Assembly (NCBI RefSeq): GCF_002234675.1
Contig: NC_019870.2
Location: forward strand, 3,802,985-3,866,984
Origin: Oryzias latipes
Taxonomy: Eukaryota; Chordata; Actinopteri; Beloniformes; Adrianichthyidae
Length of the DNA stretch: 64,000 nucleotides
Direction of reading: 5' to 3'
In this document: piece after piece, positions 13,401 to 28,200 of the stretch
Layout of the letters: each line of letters opens with the position of its first letter
How positions within the stretch are numbered: position 1 is the first letter of the stretch
Position numbers and translations under genes: made by a program
Notes under the pieces: model-generated
What the model was told of the DNA's origin: nothing
Databases searched by the model: none
The model's input: the letters and a program-made list of their open reading frames with translations, nothing else

Positions 13401-16400
13401 TTGAATAAAACCAAAAGTGAGTTGGAAGTTTCTGCAATTGTTCATTAACAAAAACATATCCTGAAAGCAGTGGATGAAGATGATGATGCTACATGTTGAT
13501 GAAATGCTGCTCTAGAGGGTTCAGCTGTTCAACTTACTGCTGAATGAAGAATGAAGCAGATCTTTGCATTTAAGAAAATTTTTGTTATAAAAATGCATAG
13601 ATTGTACATTTTTATAGTGATGCAAAGATTATGGAAACGCCAATAATAGAAAATCTATTTGTGATGAAGATAAAGATGGACTGGAATTGAAAATCCTCGC
13701 TCCACAGTCATTCATAGAAATGATCTTGAGGAGTTCCCTTAAAAATGTGTCTGTTGTTAAGTTTTCTCTATTTTATTGTATTTTTGTCTCTGCCCATCAG
13801 GTGTTGGACAAGCACAGGGCCATGGACAGCATGGTGGATCTGCTGCAGGTCTACCCCGAGGAGGACGCCGCCTTCGGCGAGCTCCTGGAAGCCACCACTC
13901 AGCTCTACCACTACCTGCTCCAGCCCTTCAGAGACATCAGGGAGGTGGCGACTTTGCGGCGGCAGCAGATTAAGGTGAAACACTGAGGCGCACAGAAACG
14001 AAGGCCATCTGTCCAAGCGCTTTATTTAAGTCGGTTTAGGCCTCACTGGACTGTGTGGCCGTCTCTTTGCAGGAGGGAGCTTAGCGGCTACGTTGCTGGG
14101 TTCTGGTTGGTTTGGCGTCCTGAGTGTTGTTACTGGAGCCCGCTGTTGTGGTACTGACATCAGTTTCCCCGTCTTGTGTGGTACTGATGATGGCATAGTA
14201 AAGGATCTGCCAGTGAAGCTCTCTTTTTTATTTTTTTTGTTCCCCTCTCGCCAAGAGCAGATTACCCAGCAGCCTTAGTGTTATTACAGCAGCCTCTAAA
14301 GCCCTCAGTGATTCTGCAGCCTCAGCACTCCTCTCAGTGTACTTTTCTCCCAAGACCACCAGGGGGGTTTGATTTCGTACATCGTTTGCAAACTGCAGTT
14401 CTGAGAAGAATAGCAAATGTCTGAGTTGTGCTAAATATTAACATTTTAAGCGGACACTACAGATGCAGTTAGTCTGACGCACCTGATTAAGGGGCCAATG
14501 CCACGCAAAATCAACTTTTATGAGCTTTTAAGTTTACCAAAGTGCAAAGCCCTGCTCTCTGAGCACCAGCCCCTCCCAACACACAAAAACCGGTGGGTCC
14601 TCACATTGTGATGTCACAAAGTGAGGAACAGCCCCTTCCAGGAAGAGTGCGCTGCCAGCACCGCCCCCGGTTTAAAACTCACTTTCTCAAAAACACTTTC
14701 CGTTGACATGCACAACATGCACATCTATCTCTGCCAAAGTTCAGACATGGTTTGTTTTTTTGTTGCATAACCCTAAAGGCAGACTGTCCACTTTGAAAAG
14801 CGATGTTTACTAATCCTAACAACAAAATATCTTCATCCTGGTCTCCTTTTCCGTTCATTCTGCTGCCGTTCAGTCATTATGGTATTTTAACACGCGTGTG
14901 GCGTGTGCTGCTCTGGGAGGGCCAGACGGGGACTTCAGTACTTTATGGTTTACGAAACGTCCTGGACAGAAAAATGGTAGCTCTGACTGTGTGTGCGTTT
15001 CCTGGCTTTCTCTATGAAGCTTCGCTCACATCAGCCTCTGCAACACGCGTTCAAGTGACCACTTCCACTGAAAAGTCCACGTCAACACGCATAAATGCAT
15101 GTTTCAGGCTTCCACGTGTCGCCATGCATGTTTACAACCATTTCCTGGCTCGATGTACAAAATGCACAGACACTGAATGTGCGTTTAAAGTGAAACCAGT
15201 TGCACTTTGATCAATCGGGGACTTAGATTTGTAAGTTACGTTTGGACGACGTCCCTTTTCCCTTACGGAGGCATCATGGAGGAGAACTTAGCCGGGGTTT
15301 GTGCCCGGCTGGAATGACATGACACAAGGCTTTCATTTATCAGAATAAAGCTGTGAAAGAAAGGGAAAAAAACCTGGAACAAGATCTGCACCGCTTCAAC
15401 ATTTGGAAACAAGCCTCTTCCAACTGTAGGTGGCTGACGTGTGCTAGTATCTGGTAGCGACAGTCCAATGTGAACACCATGTGCTGAAAGCGCGTCACAT
15501 GCCCGGTGTGAACGTAACTTAAGGCTTAAAGCGGTCATTGTGGCCTTCTGCTGCTGCGTGAGAAAAGATACCTGACAAAAGACGCATTTTTGTTTTTGTA
15601 ATCAGTCTCTACACAATTGTTTGTAAACTATAAAGCTGGATGTTTGTACAACCAGGCAGTTTATTATAAATGAAGGTTGTTCCAAATTGCCTTTGTAAAA
15701 TGTTGCGGTTGAATAATAAAGCCCCAGCATAGGTGCCCTGAAATAAGAGTGGTCTTTCTTATGGTGAATCAATATAGATTTGGTTTGACGGTCGCTACAC
15801 CCAGTGCTTCAGCTCAACCTGCTGATTATTTAAAGGTATCACTGTAAGACAACTGGACGAAAGATTGTAATGTTGGCAGAAAATGACATCACTGAACTGT
15901 AGAATGTCCAAAACTGGAGGAACAGCACTTGATCAAACCACTGACTGTATATGAGAACTGGACTGAGTCAACCCCCCCCCCCCGCTGGCGTTTTAAACAG
16001 GAAGTACCAGCTGGCTCCAAGAAGCCAAAATCCCGTAGACATCTACAGAAAAATAAACAGCTGTTCCTCAGTCATTTAATTGGTCAGCAGAACCATTCTT
16101 GATCTGATGCCTTTTTTAAACATCTTCTTGGTAATCCTCATTTAAAAAATATATCATACATATGTATATATATATATATATTTTGTGGTGTTTAACTTCT
16201 AAACTGGGCAATCAGGGGCTTCGATTGAAAGTAAGGAGGTGCCTGCTGGCGGCCACGTCCAACGATCCAAACGTTTGACAGATTTTCCAGAGCGCACTTT
16301 CAAGTGGAACGGCTGTAGACTACCAACAAGCTCAGTCCTGATTGGTGAGAATGGTTGCCATGGAAACATTGAGTTAGACCAATTCTGATCATTCCCTGCT

Positions 16401-19243
16401 TACTGACGTTGGCTTGGTCCAAACATGGCGGTGTCTGTAACGTGAAAAACGGCAACTGAATGGACAAACTTGATTTTAAGACTTTTGTTTTTTAATGGGC
16501 TTCAATCCAGAAGTCAAAGGGTTGCTGATTGCTTAAATATTGAGAATTAAGAAGGTTTAGAAAATTCTAAGAGGGAGAACTTGTTTAAGGGTTAAACTTT
16601 AACATTTCTTTAACAGAACAACAATGCTGTTGACTCCAGGGAGCAGTCAATTCTTCTGTTCAAATGAGCAGTCAAACATGGCAGGGGAAGTTTGAGGATT
16701 TGGGCTTGCTGTGCAGCTTCAGGACCTGACTACCTGGAAGGTAAACCCTAAGCTCCTCCCCTTGCCGGACGCCATCTGTCAGGGGGCTAAAGCTCGAATG
16801 AAAATGGGTCAAACATCCCAGCAGTGATCCCAGACACGGCAGCAAATCCCCAGCAGAATAGCTGAAAAATAATCGATCATCATCATAAGCCTGTCGCCTC
16901 TGCCGACGTGCCGCTTTGCTGCTGCCAGCTTCAGCATTATGCTCTGCTTGCTGTTTTTAAAAACATTCTTGGTCCTTATGGGATCCAAAAAATGTTCATT
17001 TTGAACTATTTTTATCAGATTTTGTGGAGAAAATGGAGAAATCTTTTTAATCCTTAGTATTAAAAACTAAATATTTCTGTTTAGATGACCAGAACACTCC
17101 AGTGTGTCTAAACGGTCCTTTGTAATCATGAGTGTCAGTCTTTATTAATGCCAAAGCAAACCTTTTTTTTTCCCTTTTGTTGTGTAAAACATTTAGTCAT
17201 TAACATAAGTTTGAACACTTTTTTTATACGAGTAGTATGTCAAAAACAAATTTTACTATCAGTTTCTTCATATTTACTGAAATCCTGTAATTAGGTTTGA
17301 TTCATAATAGATTCAGAAACATCTGGAATGAGTCACTCTGAAAATAACAAGGTCACCTGAAGGTCAGTCTGGTCACTAAAATGAAAAAAAACTTTTTTCC
17401 ATTCAGCTTCTTTGATATATAGCTCTGAAGTTTTTCTGATCTTATGGACCGAAACATGAAGCTGATCAAGCTCATGTGTTGATGAGACAACTCTGAGAAG
17501 GCCTTCCTGGCCCAAACCCCAAAAACTCCCAGAATGCACCTTAACTGCTTTGGTTTACAGATGAGCTCACGGCTGACTATGATTCAGTAGCAATCAGTCC
17601 TCCAGCAACCTTCCCTTCTGTGTGAATGAAGTTTTTTTTTTGTTTCTACAAGCTCTGCCAGATGTGAGCGAATATGTCACATTTCTTCTCATCTGCTGTG
17701 AGGGTCTTTGTTCCAGACGCGTCTTTTTGTTCAGTTGGATGCGGAAAAAGCTTGAAGTCTCAGGATTTTACAAACAAGAAATTTTTTTTTTTATCTTTAA
17801 AAAAACAAGAAACCCTTATATGGTTTCAATCAGGGCTGCCCCAACTGGTTCTTTAGATGTACCACCCTGTTCTGCAGCTTTTCCCTGCACTTTCTTACCT
17901 GGATCAGGTGTCTTCAGTCTGTCAGAATAAAGAGACATAATGAGTCAGCAGAGAGATCTGCAAAACAGGAACAGTCCGCGGTTACATGGGCAAAATATCT
18001 TGATCCGATCAATGGTCGGATTAATATTCAACCGTGCACATGGGATCAGAAAAACCTTTTCTGATTAGAACAAACGTTCACATGGCTCTCCTTTTCGGTC
18101 CGAATAAATCGTTTGGGCATACGCAGTAGTGTTGAAAATACCGTAAAAGGAAATGAGTCCCACAGTTAACAAACCTTGCTCTCATATACATTTATGCAGC
18201 AGCTCGGTAATACGAGACGATCTTCCAAACGTGCTTTTAATATAATGAATATTGTAAAGCGCCTGTTTGCTCATCGTTTTATTTTTAATCCGTGTGGTCC
18301 GTGCTTTTTTTGTGGAAGAAGAACGGAGCTCCCAGGAGAGGCTAACACACGCGCTAACAACATTAGCCTTAGATGAACATAAACTCATGCGGAATATGCC
18401 GCAATCTGCAGCTTGGCTGCACGTAAATGTGTGGGAACAACATCAGCCTTTATTTTGTCGGGACACGACTGGAAACACAAATCCACGTGATTGTTTGAAC
18501 AGTTTCTAAGGACTGAGCGACATTCTGCTTTGAAAAGTTCACACACCGCCCCAAAGCCGCTGTATGAGCTGGAAGTCCGAGCTCTGCTCTGACACACGGT
18601 TCTCCTGCGTCCGGCAGCCGCTAACCCAGAGCGGCGGGACGGATCACAGTCCAAGTCTCCCACACATAACAAAACAACAAAACGCACACCTAGCAAAGCA
18701 ACCTCCCTCCCCTCAAACACAAAGTTATCAATCCAGCTGCTCTGCTCAGAGACACAGTTCGCTCGGCCCACCGGCGCCCGAGCGTGGACCGCGCAGGGTC
18801 AAGACGTCACGGAATGCCCCTTTCCCGCACCCCCCTCGTGAGGGGTGTAAGACAGGGGAGAGGCGAAGAGCCAGCGGGGCGAGGGCGAAGCGGCGCTTCG
18901 CACTGGGCCTCCGCATAGCAGCCGGTCGGTCCTGTTTGAGCTCCAAAGCTTCTCTGTAGTAAAACACCGTCTATGCATGACGGTAGTGACACACGATCGG
19001 AATGAACCGTTTACATGAACAACAATCGGATCAACAATCGGCATAACCAACCTATCTCGATCGGAAAGAAATTTTGATCTGAACGAGTCTGATCGGGGCA
19101 GACTATTCCGACCGGCGTGTTTACATGACACATTTTTCTTCCGATCAGGCATTCTTTCCGATGACTTTTGCCCATGTAAACGCAGCTTCTAGATCTTCAG
19201 AACCAGCCACGGGTGCTGCAGGTTTTTGGGTTGTCCGGCCCGT

Positions 19244-19275
<32 letters not shown>

Positions 19276-22200
19276 CATAGAGGGGGGGGGGTGTCTTGCA
19301 GTTCCCTTGAGGCTCAAGGGACAATCGCAAAACGTACCATTGTTGTTGTCCGCGTGATAAGTGTTAAGTGCTCATAAGGCTAATGGAAGTTGAATGCATT
19401 GATGACGTAAGGATAACGCTGTTGTACGATGCCCTTACGCCATATTCTAGTTATAATTAAGGTTTGCATAGTGGCCTCACTGATCCCACAGAAATGATGC
19501 ACGGAATACGCAAGTCCACACAAACTACACTCTGTGTAATCTTCTCATTTCTATCTGTCAGGCTGCACATAAGGAGTGCACACTTAGTCTGTAGGGTTTG
19601 GGGGGGGGTTTGAAAGAAAGAGAAATCTGTACGACACCTTACTTACCCTCACGTGTTGATTGAGTGTTTACTTCGACCCGTCACACGACCCCTTCAGGAC
19701 CCACAGAAAAAATGTGCATGGACATTTTCTCTCGCTGAGCCGTCTACGACCTTGATATTTCTCGCAGGTTACCTGTTTGCCATGTAAAGGTTTGCCCATT
19801 TTTCTTTACCCCCAGACATCTTGTATCCACCCGTAGGGGCAGCTGTGACTAAGGCTTTAATGAAAGGGAAAAACTAGACAGGATATTTGTCGTTTGGAGC
19901 TTTCCCGGTGAACGGTGTTTCTCTTGTCCTTCTGTAAACCACATTCCTCAAGCCGCACGCTCATCCAGCAGCACTGTCATTACCAACACAAACATCTGTG
20001 CCTCTGTGTTTGGAACTGTCCATTATGACGGCGGCATGACCGGGACCCAACAGCATCGCTGACGTTTCTGTTTCATCAGAGGTCCAGAAAACCTCCAAAA
20101 CGCACGAGTGAGTCACGCGTTTGGCCTGTGTGCTATGTTACAGTGAACTCAAACACCCAAGTTTATTTTTAGTCCGCCCCAAAGAGCTTCATGTAAACAT
20201 CCAGCTGCCAGAAGTGCTAGTTAATGCACTAAATCTGGATTAACCCCCAGCTTTAAGTGGTTCCCTGTACAGCGGTTTTCACTGCTGCTCGCTACAGCCC
20301 CCTTCCCCATTGTCAATAACAACATTTATGAGGTCCCAAAATGTACTTTTGGAAATTTGTATTATTTTTTTGCTCCCAGTAGTTTTAAGAAAGGATGTAT
20401 TTCATCCTGACAATCTTTTCCTTCGAAGAAAACCATTCCCCTAGACATAGTTTCCCATAATTCCCTAGTGTTGTGGTTTCCTCTCCTAAGGATAAACTCC
20501 GTTTGACTCTTCCAGCTCTACCACCTGCTCCCCTCAGGGCGATCCTACGGCTGAAAACAAAGCTGCATGCAAATGAATGAGCTGCCAATGCGGCTCTGGG
20601 GGCTGTTCCCCCTCAAACTGATGAGTCAGGAAGGAGAGGAAGTTTGGATTTAGGACACAGCGCTTTTTTTCCTTTTATTTACATGCAGTTTGCATCCCCC
20701 TCATGGGCGGGGCGAAGAAGACCAGAACCGCCTCTCGTCCTTGCTGTAGAAGTGAGTAAAGCAGCGGGATTATCTGACCTCTGCATTCATGACGGAGAAA
20801 TCTGTCGTTAAAATAAAACAAAACACAGAAAATGAGGGAATCTTGAAGGTTTTCAGGCGACTTCTGTGTGATTTGCAGACTGAAATGAAAGCTTGTGGCA
20901 TTAAATCAGATCTGGATGGGTTTCCTTCCTGAACTGCATTGTTGCTTCACTTTACCCAAATCTGGGAACCGTGAAGAGAAAAGATTTGAATGTTTACAGA
21001 TGTTCACCAGGGACGCAGCAATTCTCTTTCCCCACAGTTCTGTTCAAACCTCTATTTTTGCCTCACACCTTGGTGTTGGTTCCATTTGAAACCTGATACT
21101 TGCACAATTTTCCTTTTTTTTTCTATTTCCATTTTATTCTATTCTAATTTGTGTATTACAAACATTGACTGTATATCAGAACTGTACAGATTGCCCCCCC
21201 CTCCCCCCAGTTCTCCAAACAGGAAGTGGCAATGGCAGATTTCGCCATGCTAACGTTTGCCGTTTGGACAAACACATATCTTCTAAATGTCCTGTTATTA
21301 CTGTTATGATTATTATTAAGGGCCTGCTCCCTCATAATTTTTTTAATCCGTGCGGTCAGTACTTTTTTATTGGCTGCAAGGACCGTAAAGAAGGGTTAGC
21401 ATTAGGCTAATAGGTGCTAAAAACATTAGCCGTGGGGGAACTTAAAACTCCGTGCGGGCAATGCCGCAATGAGCATCTTGGATGTAAACATGTGGGAATT
21501 ACATCAGCCTTTATTTTGTCTGGACACCACTGGAAACACATTCATAGGATGGTTTAGAGTTTCTCAGATCTGCGTAGCAGCACTTCCGCCATCGGCGATC
21601 TGGCTGCCGGTCCGAAGACGAAGCTAGTCTTGGAAGAGTTTCGACGAAGGCGGAAATGCTGCTACGTAGTCCTGAGAAGCTGTGTACAATCATCAGGAGT
21701 TCACAACCATCACAAAGCCCTCTCCTCAGCCGCTAACACAAAGCTACACTGCTCCTAGCATGTCTGTGTCTGTTAGCATCCGGACACACGGAGATAGCAC
21801 TGACGTCATCGCCCCGCCTCCCCTCTGGAAATGCTAAGTGGAATTGATATATGCGACAGTGTTCGCAGGGTGGATGTTAAAATGAAAATGCAATCCCCTC
21901 TTTGCATTTTCATTTTAATTATGACACACAATAAGCGGTTTTTAAGTAGAAATGAAAAAGCATTTTGAAGTATTGATTTTTCATTTTAATTTTGAGTCAT
22001 TTGAAAATGAAAAAGCATTTCTGTTAATCCATTTTAATGGTCAAATCAGACATTTCTAAACGAAATAAATTTGCTACACATTTATCAGAGAACTTTTTGA
22101 AAATGAAATGTCAAATACCACTTTCGTTATCATTTTAATTAAGTGACTGAATAAGCGGCGTTGAAGAAAAAAATGAAAAAGCATTTGGGTGGATTGCTTT

Positions 22201-25200
22201 TTCATTTTAATGTTGAGTCAAAAAATGCAGCTTCATTTTGAAAATGAAAAAGAATTTTTGGTTTTGACTTTTATTTTTAATTATGCTAAACAAATGCTTC
22301 CATACCAAGAAGCCATAATCCCAAAGGTTGTGTCAAAATTTCTTCTCTACTCACTACTTGGTAGGGCTGGGTGGATAAACTCGATTAATCGATCTGAATC
22401 GATCCATAACAGTAGGGATCGTTTTTTTATGCCTTTTACTTTTCTGGTGACCTTTAAAACAATTATGGTGTATAACAGTAAAACTGCAAATAGTTTACAA
22501 AACACAATCTGAAGGTTCGTGGAACATCATTGATACTCTAATAAACTTCCAGTGTCATTTTAACAATAATTTCCCATAGGACAGCTAATGCTAACGTATA
22601 ATAGAATTTCCCATAGGACGGCTAATGCTAATTTATAATGGAATTCCTCATAGGACGGCTAATGTTAACGTATAATAAAATTTCCCATAGGACGGCTAAT
22701 GCTAATTTATAATGGAATTCCTCATAGGACGGCTAATGTTAACGTATAATAAAATTTCCCATAACAGTAGGGATCGTTTTTTTATGCCTTTTACTTTTCT
22801 GGTGACCTTTAAAACAATTATGGTGTATAACAGTAAAACTGCAAATAGTTTACAAAACACAATCTGAAGGTTCGTGGAACATCATTGATACTCTAATAAA
22901 CTTCCAGTGTCATTTTAACAATAATTTCCCATAGGACAGCTAATGCTAACGTATAATAGAATTTCCCATAGGACGGCTAATGCTAATTTATAATGGAATT
23001 CCTCATAGGACGGCTAATGTTAACGTATAATAAAATTTCCCATAACAGTAGGGATCGTTTTTTTATGCCTTTTACTTTTCTGGTGACCTTTAAAACAATT
23101 ATGGTGTATAACAGTAAAACTGCAAATAGTTTACAAAACACAATCTGAAGGTTCGTGGCACATCATTGATACTCTAATAAACTTCCAGTGTCATTTTAAC
23201 AATAATTCCTCATAGGACGGCTAATGTATAATAGAATTTCCCATAGGACGGCTAATGCTAACTTATAATGGAATTCCTCATAGGACGGCTAATGTTAACG
23301 TATAATAACATTTCCCATAGGACGGCTAATGCTAACTTATAATGGAATTCCTCATAGGACGGCTAATGTTAACGTATAATAAAATTTCCCATAGGACGGA
23401 TAATGCCAACTTATAATGGAATTTCTCATGGGACGGCTAATGCTAACTTATAATGGAATTTCTCATGGGACGGCTAATGCTAACTTATAATGGAATTCCT
23501 CATAGGACGGCTAATGCTAACTTATAATGGAATTCCTCATAGGACGGCTAATGCTAACTTATAATGGAATTCCTCATAGGACGGCTAATGCTAACGTATA
23601 ATAATATTTCTCATAGGATGGATAATGCTAAGGCTTGTTCGACCTAAACATGCATTTCTGACTAAATAAACAGCTTTATAGACTCACAGGCAGGAATTTT
23701 CCAAACTCTTTTAACGAAACAGTTTATTAGAAGTTACTACTTGTGGTCTAAAGCACTTGTTGCTCAATCTACTGGAACACAGTGTAATGCGCCATCTAGT
23801 GGCGAAAGTGAAATAACCTCCAGGAGGATTAGAGCATTTATTTTTGTAATACCTTTACAATATTAAAGATCTGCCCATTTTTGTTGGAGTTTCTCCGTTT
23901 GAATTGCTTTTAAAATTCAGGCTACTGGATAGTCCCTCTCTATAGTTTTTAGTAGTTAGGGAATAGAGAGGGAAGGTGGACACAACTATAGATTTCCATA
24001 GAGAAATAAACAGCTGTTAATCATTTTATTGGTCAGAATAACAATTTATGCTCTGCTACCTCTTCTTTTTTTAACATGTTCTTGATAATCCTCATTTTAT
24101 TTAGTTACTCAAGTTATAAACTGACCAATCAGATGCCTCAATAAAAGAAGCCCCAACCTCCAGCATTTCAAATGTTTGATTGACAGATTCTCATGAGCTC
24201 GCTTTCAAGTAGTAGGGTTGTGGCCTTCCAACAAGCTCACTCCTGATTGGTGAGAGCGGTTGACTCAGACCAATCAGTGCTTACAGACAATGTCTCCCTC
24301 CAACATGGCGGCTTCCATATCGCGGAAAAATGGCGACTGAATTGACTTCATTTGCTGGAAGTAAACAGAACCCCCCCCCCTTTTTTTTTAATTGTATTTT
24401 ATTTTTAGAAAAAAAATCTAATTTGTTGATGAGCGAGTAACAACCCTTTCAGTTGACTCATACTAAGCCTGGTGTAATAATCAGTAAGACTTCTTAAATT
24501 TACCACCACATGTGTTTGACATCTTCAATCTAAACATACTGGTGTGTAGTAGGGATGCTACGATTCCCTTTCCCCACGATTCGGTTCAGTGGTTTCATAA
24601 AGGACATGTTGAATGGCCCTGTAACGGTAAATATTCCTCTGGATCCTTGAGTTTCTGTTCAAGTCTCCGTCAGTCAGGTCATCTCACTGATCCACAGCCC
24701 GTCCGGCTGACGGGGATCCCTGCTGTGTTTCACGGTCATGTTGCCTGTGGGGTCAGAGGTCAGCCATGAATTAAATATGTTGTTGCTGTGGCACACTAAG
24801 ATCTGGTTTCTGCTGCACAAGGACAACGCGTTCCCACGGCAACGGCTGTCACGGTGACCCCCTGCTGCTTCTGCCTCCGCCCGTCAGGCAAATTATTATA
24901 CAAATGTTTAAAAAGTTGTTATAAGGATGCAGCCGTTGTGCAACTGTTGTTGGATTGTGTTGCTAAGTGTTGTTCGGTGCATTAAAACACTTTTTTTCCT
25001 GAAATAAATCAGCAAGAATGTTACATAAATAAGAAGGGAATTGCAAAAAGAGGGGTAAATTAAACTCCTCTTGCGGTACTTGGCAGGTTTGTTTACATAA
25101 ACTCCTTTTCTTACGTTTGAATCTAGACGAGAAACACTTTGGGTAACTGTCATTTTGAGTTCTAAAATGTCTGTGTAGGAATGGATTACTCGTAGTTTTC

Positions 25201-28200
25201 ATTTGAAGGACGGATGTTCTTCATGCTACTTTTGTTTTCTCAGTCTGGACTGGGTTTGATGGGCTTTTCTGATCTGTTATAAAGAGAACCAAAAAACAGT
25301 TTATTATTCTAAAAATGTTTAGGAATTTACCCAGGTTTGCTCAGCGTCTTGTTCTGAAGGCCGGGGCGGCGTTTGCGTTATCTCAGCTGTTGACCACCAG
25401 AGTTTGTGGCACCTCTTTAGGACGCGTCTGTGTTTCCTCATCATCCGCGGTCAGACAGAGCCGACTCAGCAGGTCTCCTTCATTTCTACAGATGAACTAT
25501 TTCATGAAAATGTTGGGTTGGCTCTGCCATAGAAAAGTGTCTATGAAACAGAGGGTGGCCATACAATACCCGCATAGAGGAGCTAGCACTAATTTGAAAT
25601 GAAAACGTTATTTAAATATCCTACAAGCATTTCTATAGAACATTTTCTAAATATTCAATGTAGAAACCTTTTTGCTAAAAAGGTTATTTAGACAATCAAA
25701 CCGATGGAGGAGCAGAGAAGGAGCAGTTTGTCCAAAACTGAACTCCTGGGGTTTGATGTTTACGTTCAGCAGCATCAGACTCAATGACTAGAAAATGTAA
25801 AATTCTATTAAAAATGATGTGCAGCTACCTGTGCACGCTCTTCTGTATCTATGCTCCTCTGTGCACGCTGCAATGACATTGTTATGCAGGAATCCAATCC
25901 AACTTTATTCTTCTTTTTAGTTTCAGTAACATCCTTTTTTTTTTTGCATCCATGTGGAGTTTCTACTGTCTGTGATGGCTGGACTCCCCCACATGCTCCT
26001 GCAGTGTGTCACTGTTTGCTCTGTAATGGTCATGAACTCGTTCTCCGTCTGTGGACTTGGCCCGGAGCGGCTCAGGTCCAGGACTTTAATCCAGACTAAA
26101 TGCTGATGTGGGGAAAGGCAGATGCTTTTGCTCCCATAGGCATCAGGGCGGCGTCTTGGCTTGAAAGCGGCTCCAAAGCAGCTTTCTGCTGCTAAACTGG
26201 ATTCTTTCTTCCTTAACCGCTGGAAGGTTTGGAGACCAAGTTATCTCGTGGAGTAAATCAAACTTCCTTTTTCTTCTTATCGCTGTCTGCATGAAGCCCG
26301 TACTCAGCTCAGACATTAAGGGTTAGATGAGACTTCGCTTTGGGATGCTGCTGTTTGTCCTCGCTAAAGAAAACCCTGAAGCATCACTAGGACAAAATTG
26401 AGGTTTTCATATCGCAGTTAACATCTGCATTCATGAATCACTTTGAAACCCCCCCCCCCCCCCCGACGGCCCGTATCCACCCGGAGGGGCAGTTGTGACG
26501 AAGACTTGAGCTTCATCGTGTAAAAAGGTGAAGAAATCTTTATCCTGATAAAAGACTTTGATTAAATGCAAGAAACTGATGAAACAAATGATATTTTTTT
26601 GTTTTTAAGCTAATAAATAAGATTTGTGTGAATCTAAAATGTAATGAATTTATGCATCACTCTTCCTCATTTCAGTAACTATCAATAAAAGCTTATTTAA
26701 GCTGATAAAAGAGACGTAAGAGACGTTTTTTAAAGTTGCATTCAAAGCAACAAAAAAAAACAGGATCAACGTGGTTAAAGGGCCTCAGATCTTAGACTAA
26801 ATAATCATGTTGAATTATGGGAAATGTAGTCATTAAAAAAAATGAAATGAGCAGCCAGTGTTGCAGAGGAGGATTTGGGGGAAATGAACTAAATGGCTTC
26901 AAACCATTAGTTTGTTTTGAACTGTTGAAGGTTGAACTGTTTATGTGGAGCTCTGCTTTGCATAAAACCAGTCGGACAGAATTCAGGAGATGCAGACAAA
27001 GAGGAGGCGGCGCCGGTCCGTTCACGCCGCTCGCCGTCATTCTAAAACCAGCGCTGACAGACTTTGCTGCTCGTCGGGGAACTTTTCCTTCCTCCTCTTC
27101 CTGAGTGGATCTAGCGTCACTCCGGACTTTGTTGCCCCCCCCCCCCCCCCTTTCCAGTTTAACCACAGCCTGTGCTTGCAGCTCACGTGCGCACGCTCAC
27201 GAGCCCCGACTGATCACAGTCGGGACCTCTGCGGGTTTTGTGGGTGATGGCCGTTGTTCGTTTTGGAGCGAAAAGCACCAGTGTGTAAGGGGTCAAAGCC
27301 GCACAGGGCTTCAGTCCAGACGGCGTACATTATGTTCTTCATGCTGGATTTGGGGTGGGGGTGTGTGTGTGTGTGGGGGGGGGGGGGGTAATTTACATGG
27401 CGTTCAGGTTCTATACTCTCCATTTTCTTTAAACCTGATGAAAAATGACAAACTGAGTCCAGATTATTTGCTTCTCATCTGTTTGTGTTTTAGCTGCAGG
27501 ACTGACAAACATCACTGCCATCTGGTGGAGCGTCCTGGTACTGCAGGGCACAGCTGGGACGCATGTTAGAAACTTCAAATTAAAAAGTATTTTTAAATGT
27601 TATGCTGTTACTTTACTTTAGATATGCCTAGAAAAAACAAATCAAATTAACATCAAATTATTTAAGGCGAACACATTCAAACACATCTATATTAATAATT
27701 CTAATTAATTTGGAAGTTAGATTTTGTTACGATTTGTTCACCTTTAAAACTTTATTTGAAACGTAACGTTCACAGAGTGAGGCTGCACTAAATCTGTAAG
27801 TTGATTCATGTCTGAGAAAACTAAAAATATGTTTATACTATACATATTTCCTATATTATTATTTATCACACAATCGGGATTGCTGTCAAATGTTTGCACT
27901 TTTTTAGGGATGTTTTGACAAACTAAAGTCAAAAACATAATTTGGGGTTTTTATCCGAATTCCCTTCAACTTTACATCTGCAAAAGTCAGTTTGTAGAGT
28001 GAAAATTAGTTTAAATTATGTTTTTGAAATGTTCAAGTATCAATAAATAAGAAGTGAATGTTTTAAATAAAAGGAAAGAATGATCCTTTTCATTGTTTTT
28101 GCTTTTTCACAGTTTATAGATTATTTTTATTTATTTGATGTCTTCAAAACTTTTTTTTAATGGACAAAGCTCTGACTTTTAGCTCTCTATGATGCAAATG

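Larger units (their letters stand above)
4436..13800 (+). other. jmy: jmy intron 1 (9.4 kb)
   Basis: Holds a palindromic element with a nested hAT insertion (5155-5873), a tRNA-type SINE (5910-6130), an inverted repeat with 22-bp arms (about 6543-6648), a large hairpin (7436-7509), a C-run plus CA repeat (8158-8190) and a LINE/SINE tail (9150-9280). A non-repetitive stretch at 9880-10980 looks like candidate regulatory sequence. No hidden jmy exon was found. Confidence 0.75.

Noticed and set aside
14228-14416. 62-residue - strand open frame with LRALEAAVITLRLLG
   Set aside because: Possible transposon scrap, but too short and unmatched to call.
18564-19152. Overlapping 117-131-residue frames on both strands inside the 17978 element
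   Set aside because: GC-rich transposon interior with no transposase motif on either strand.
22405-23632. Evenly spaced repeats resembling a CRISPR array
   Set aside because: Units are directly tandem without unique spacers, and the DNA is vertebrate.
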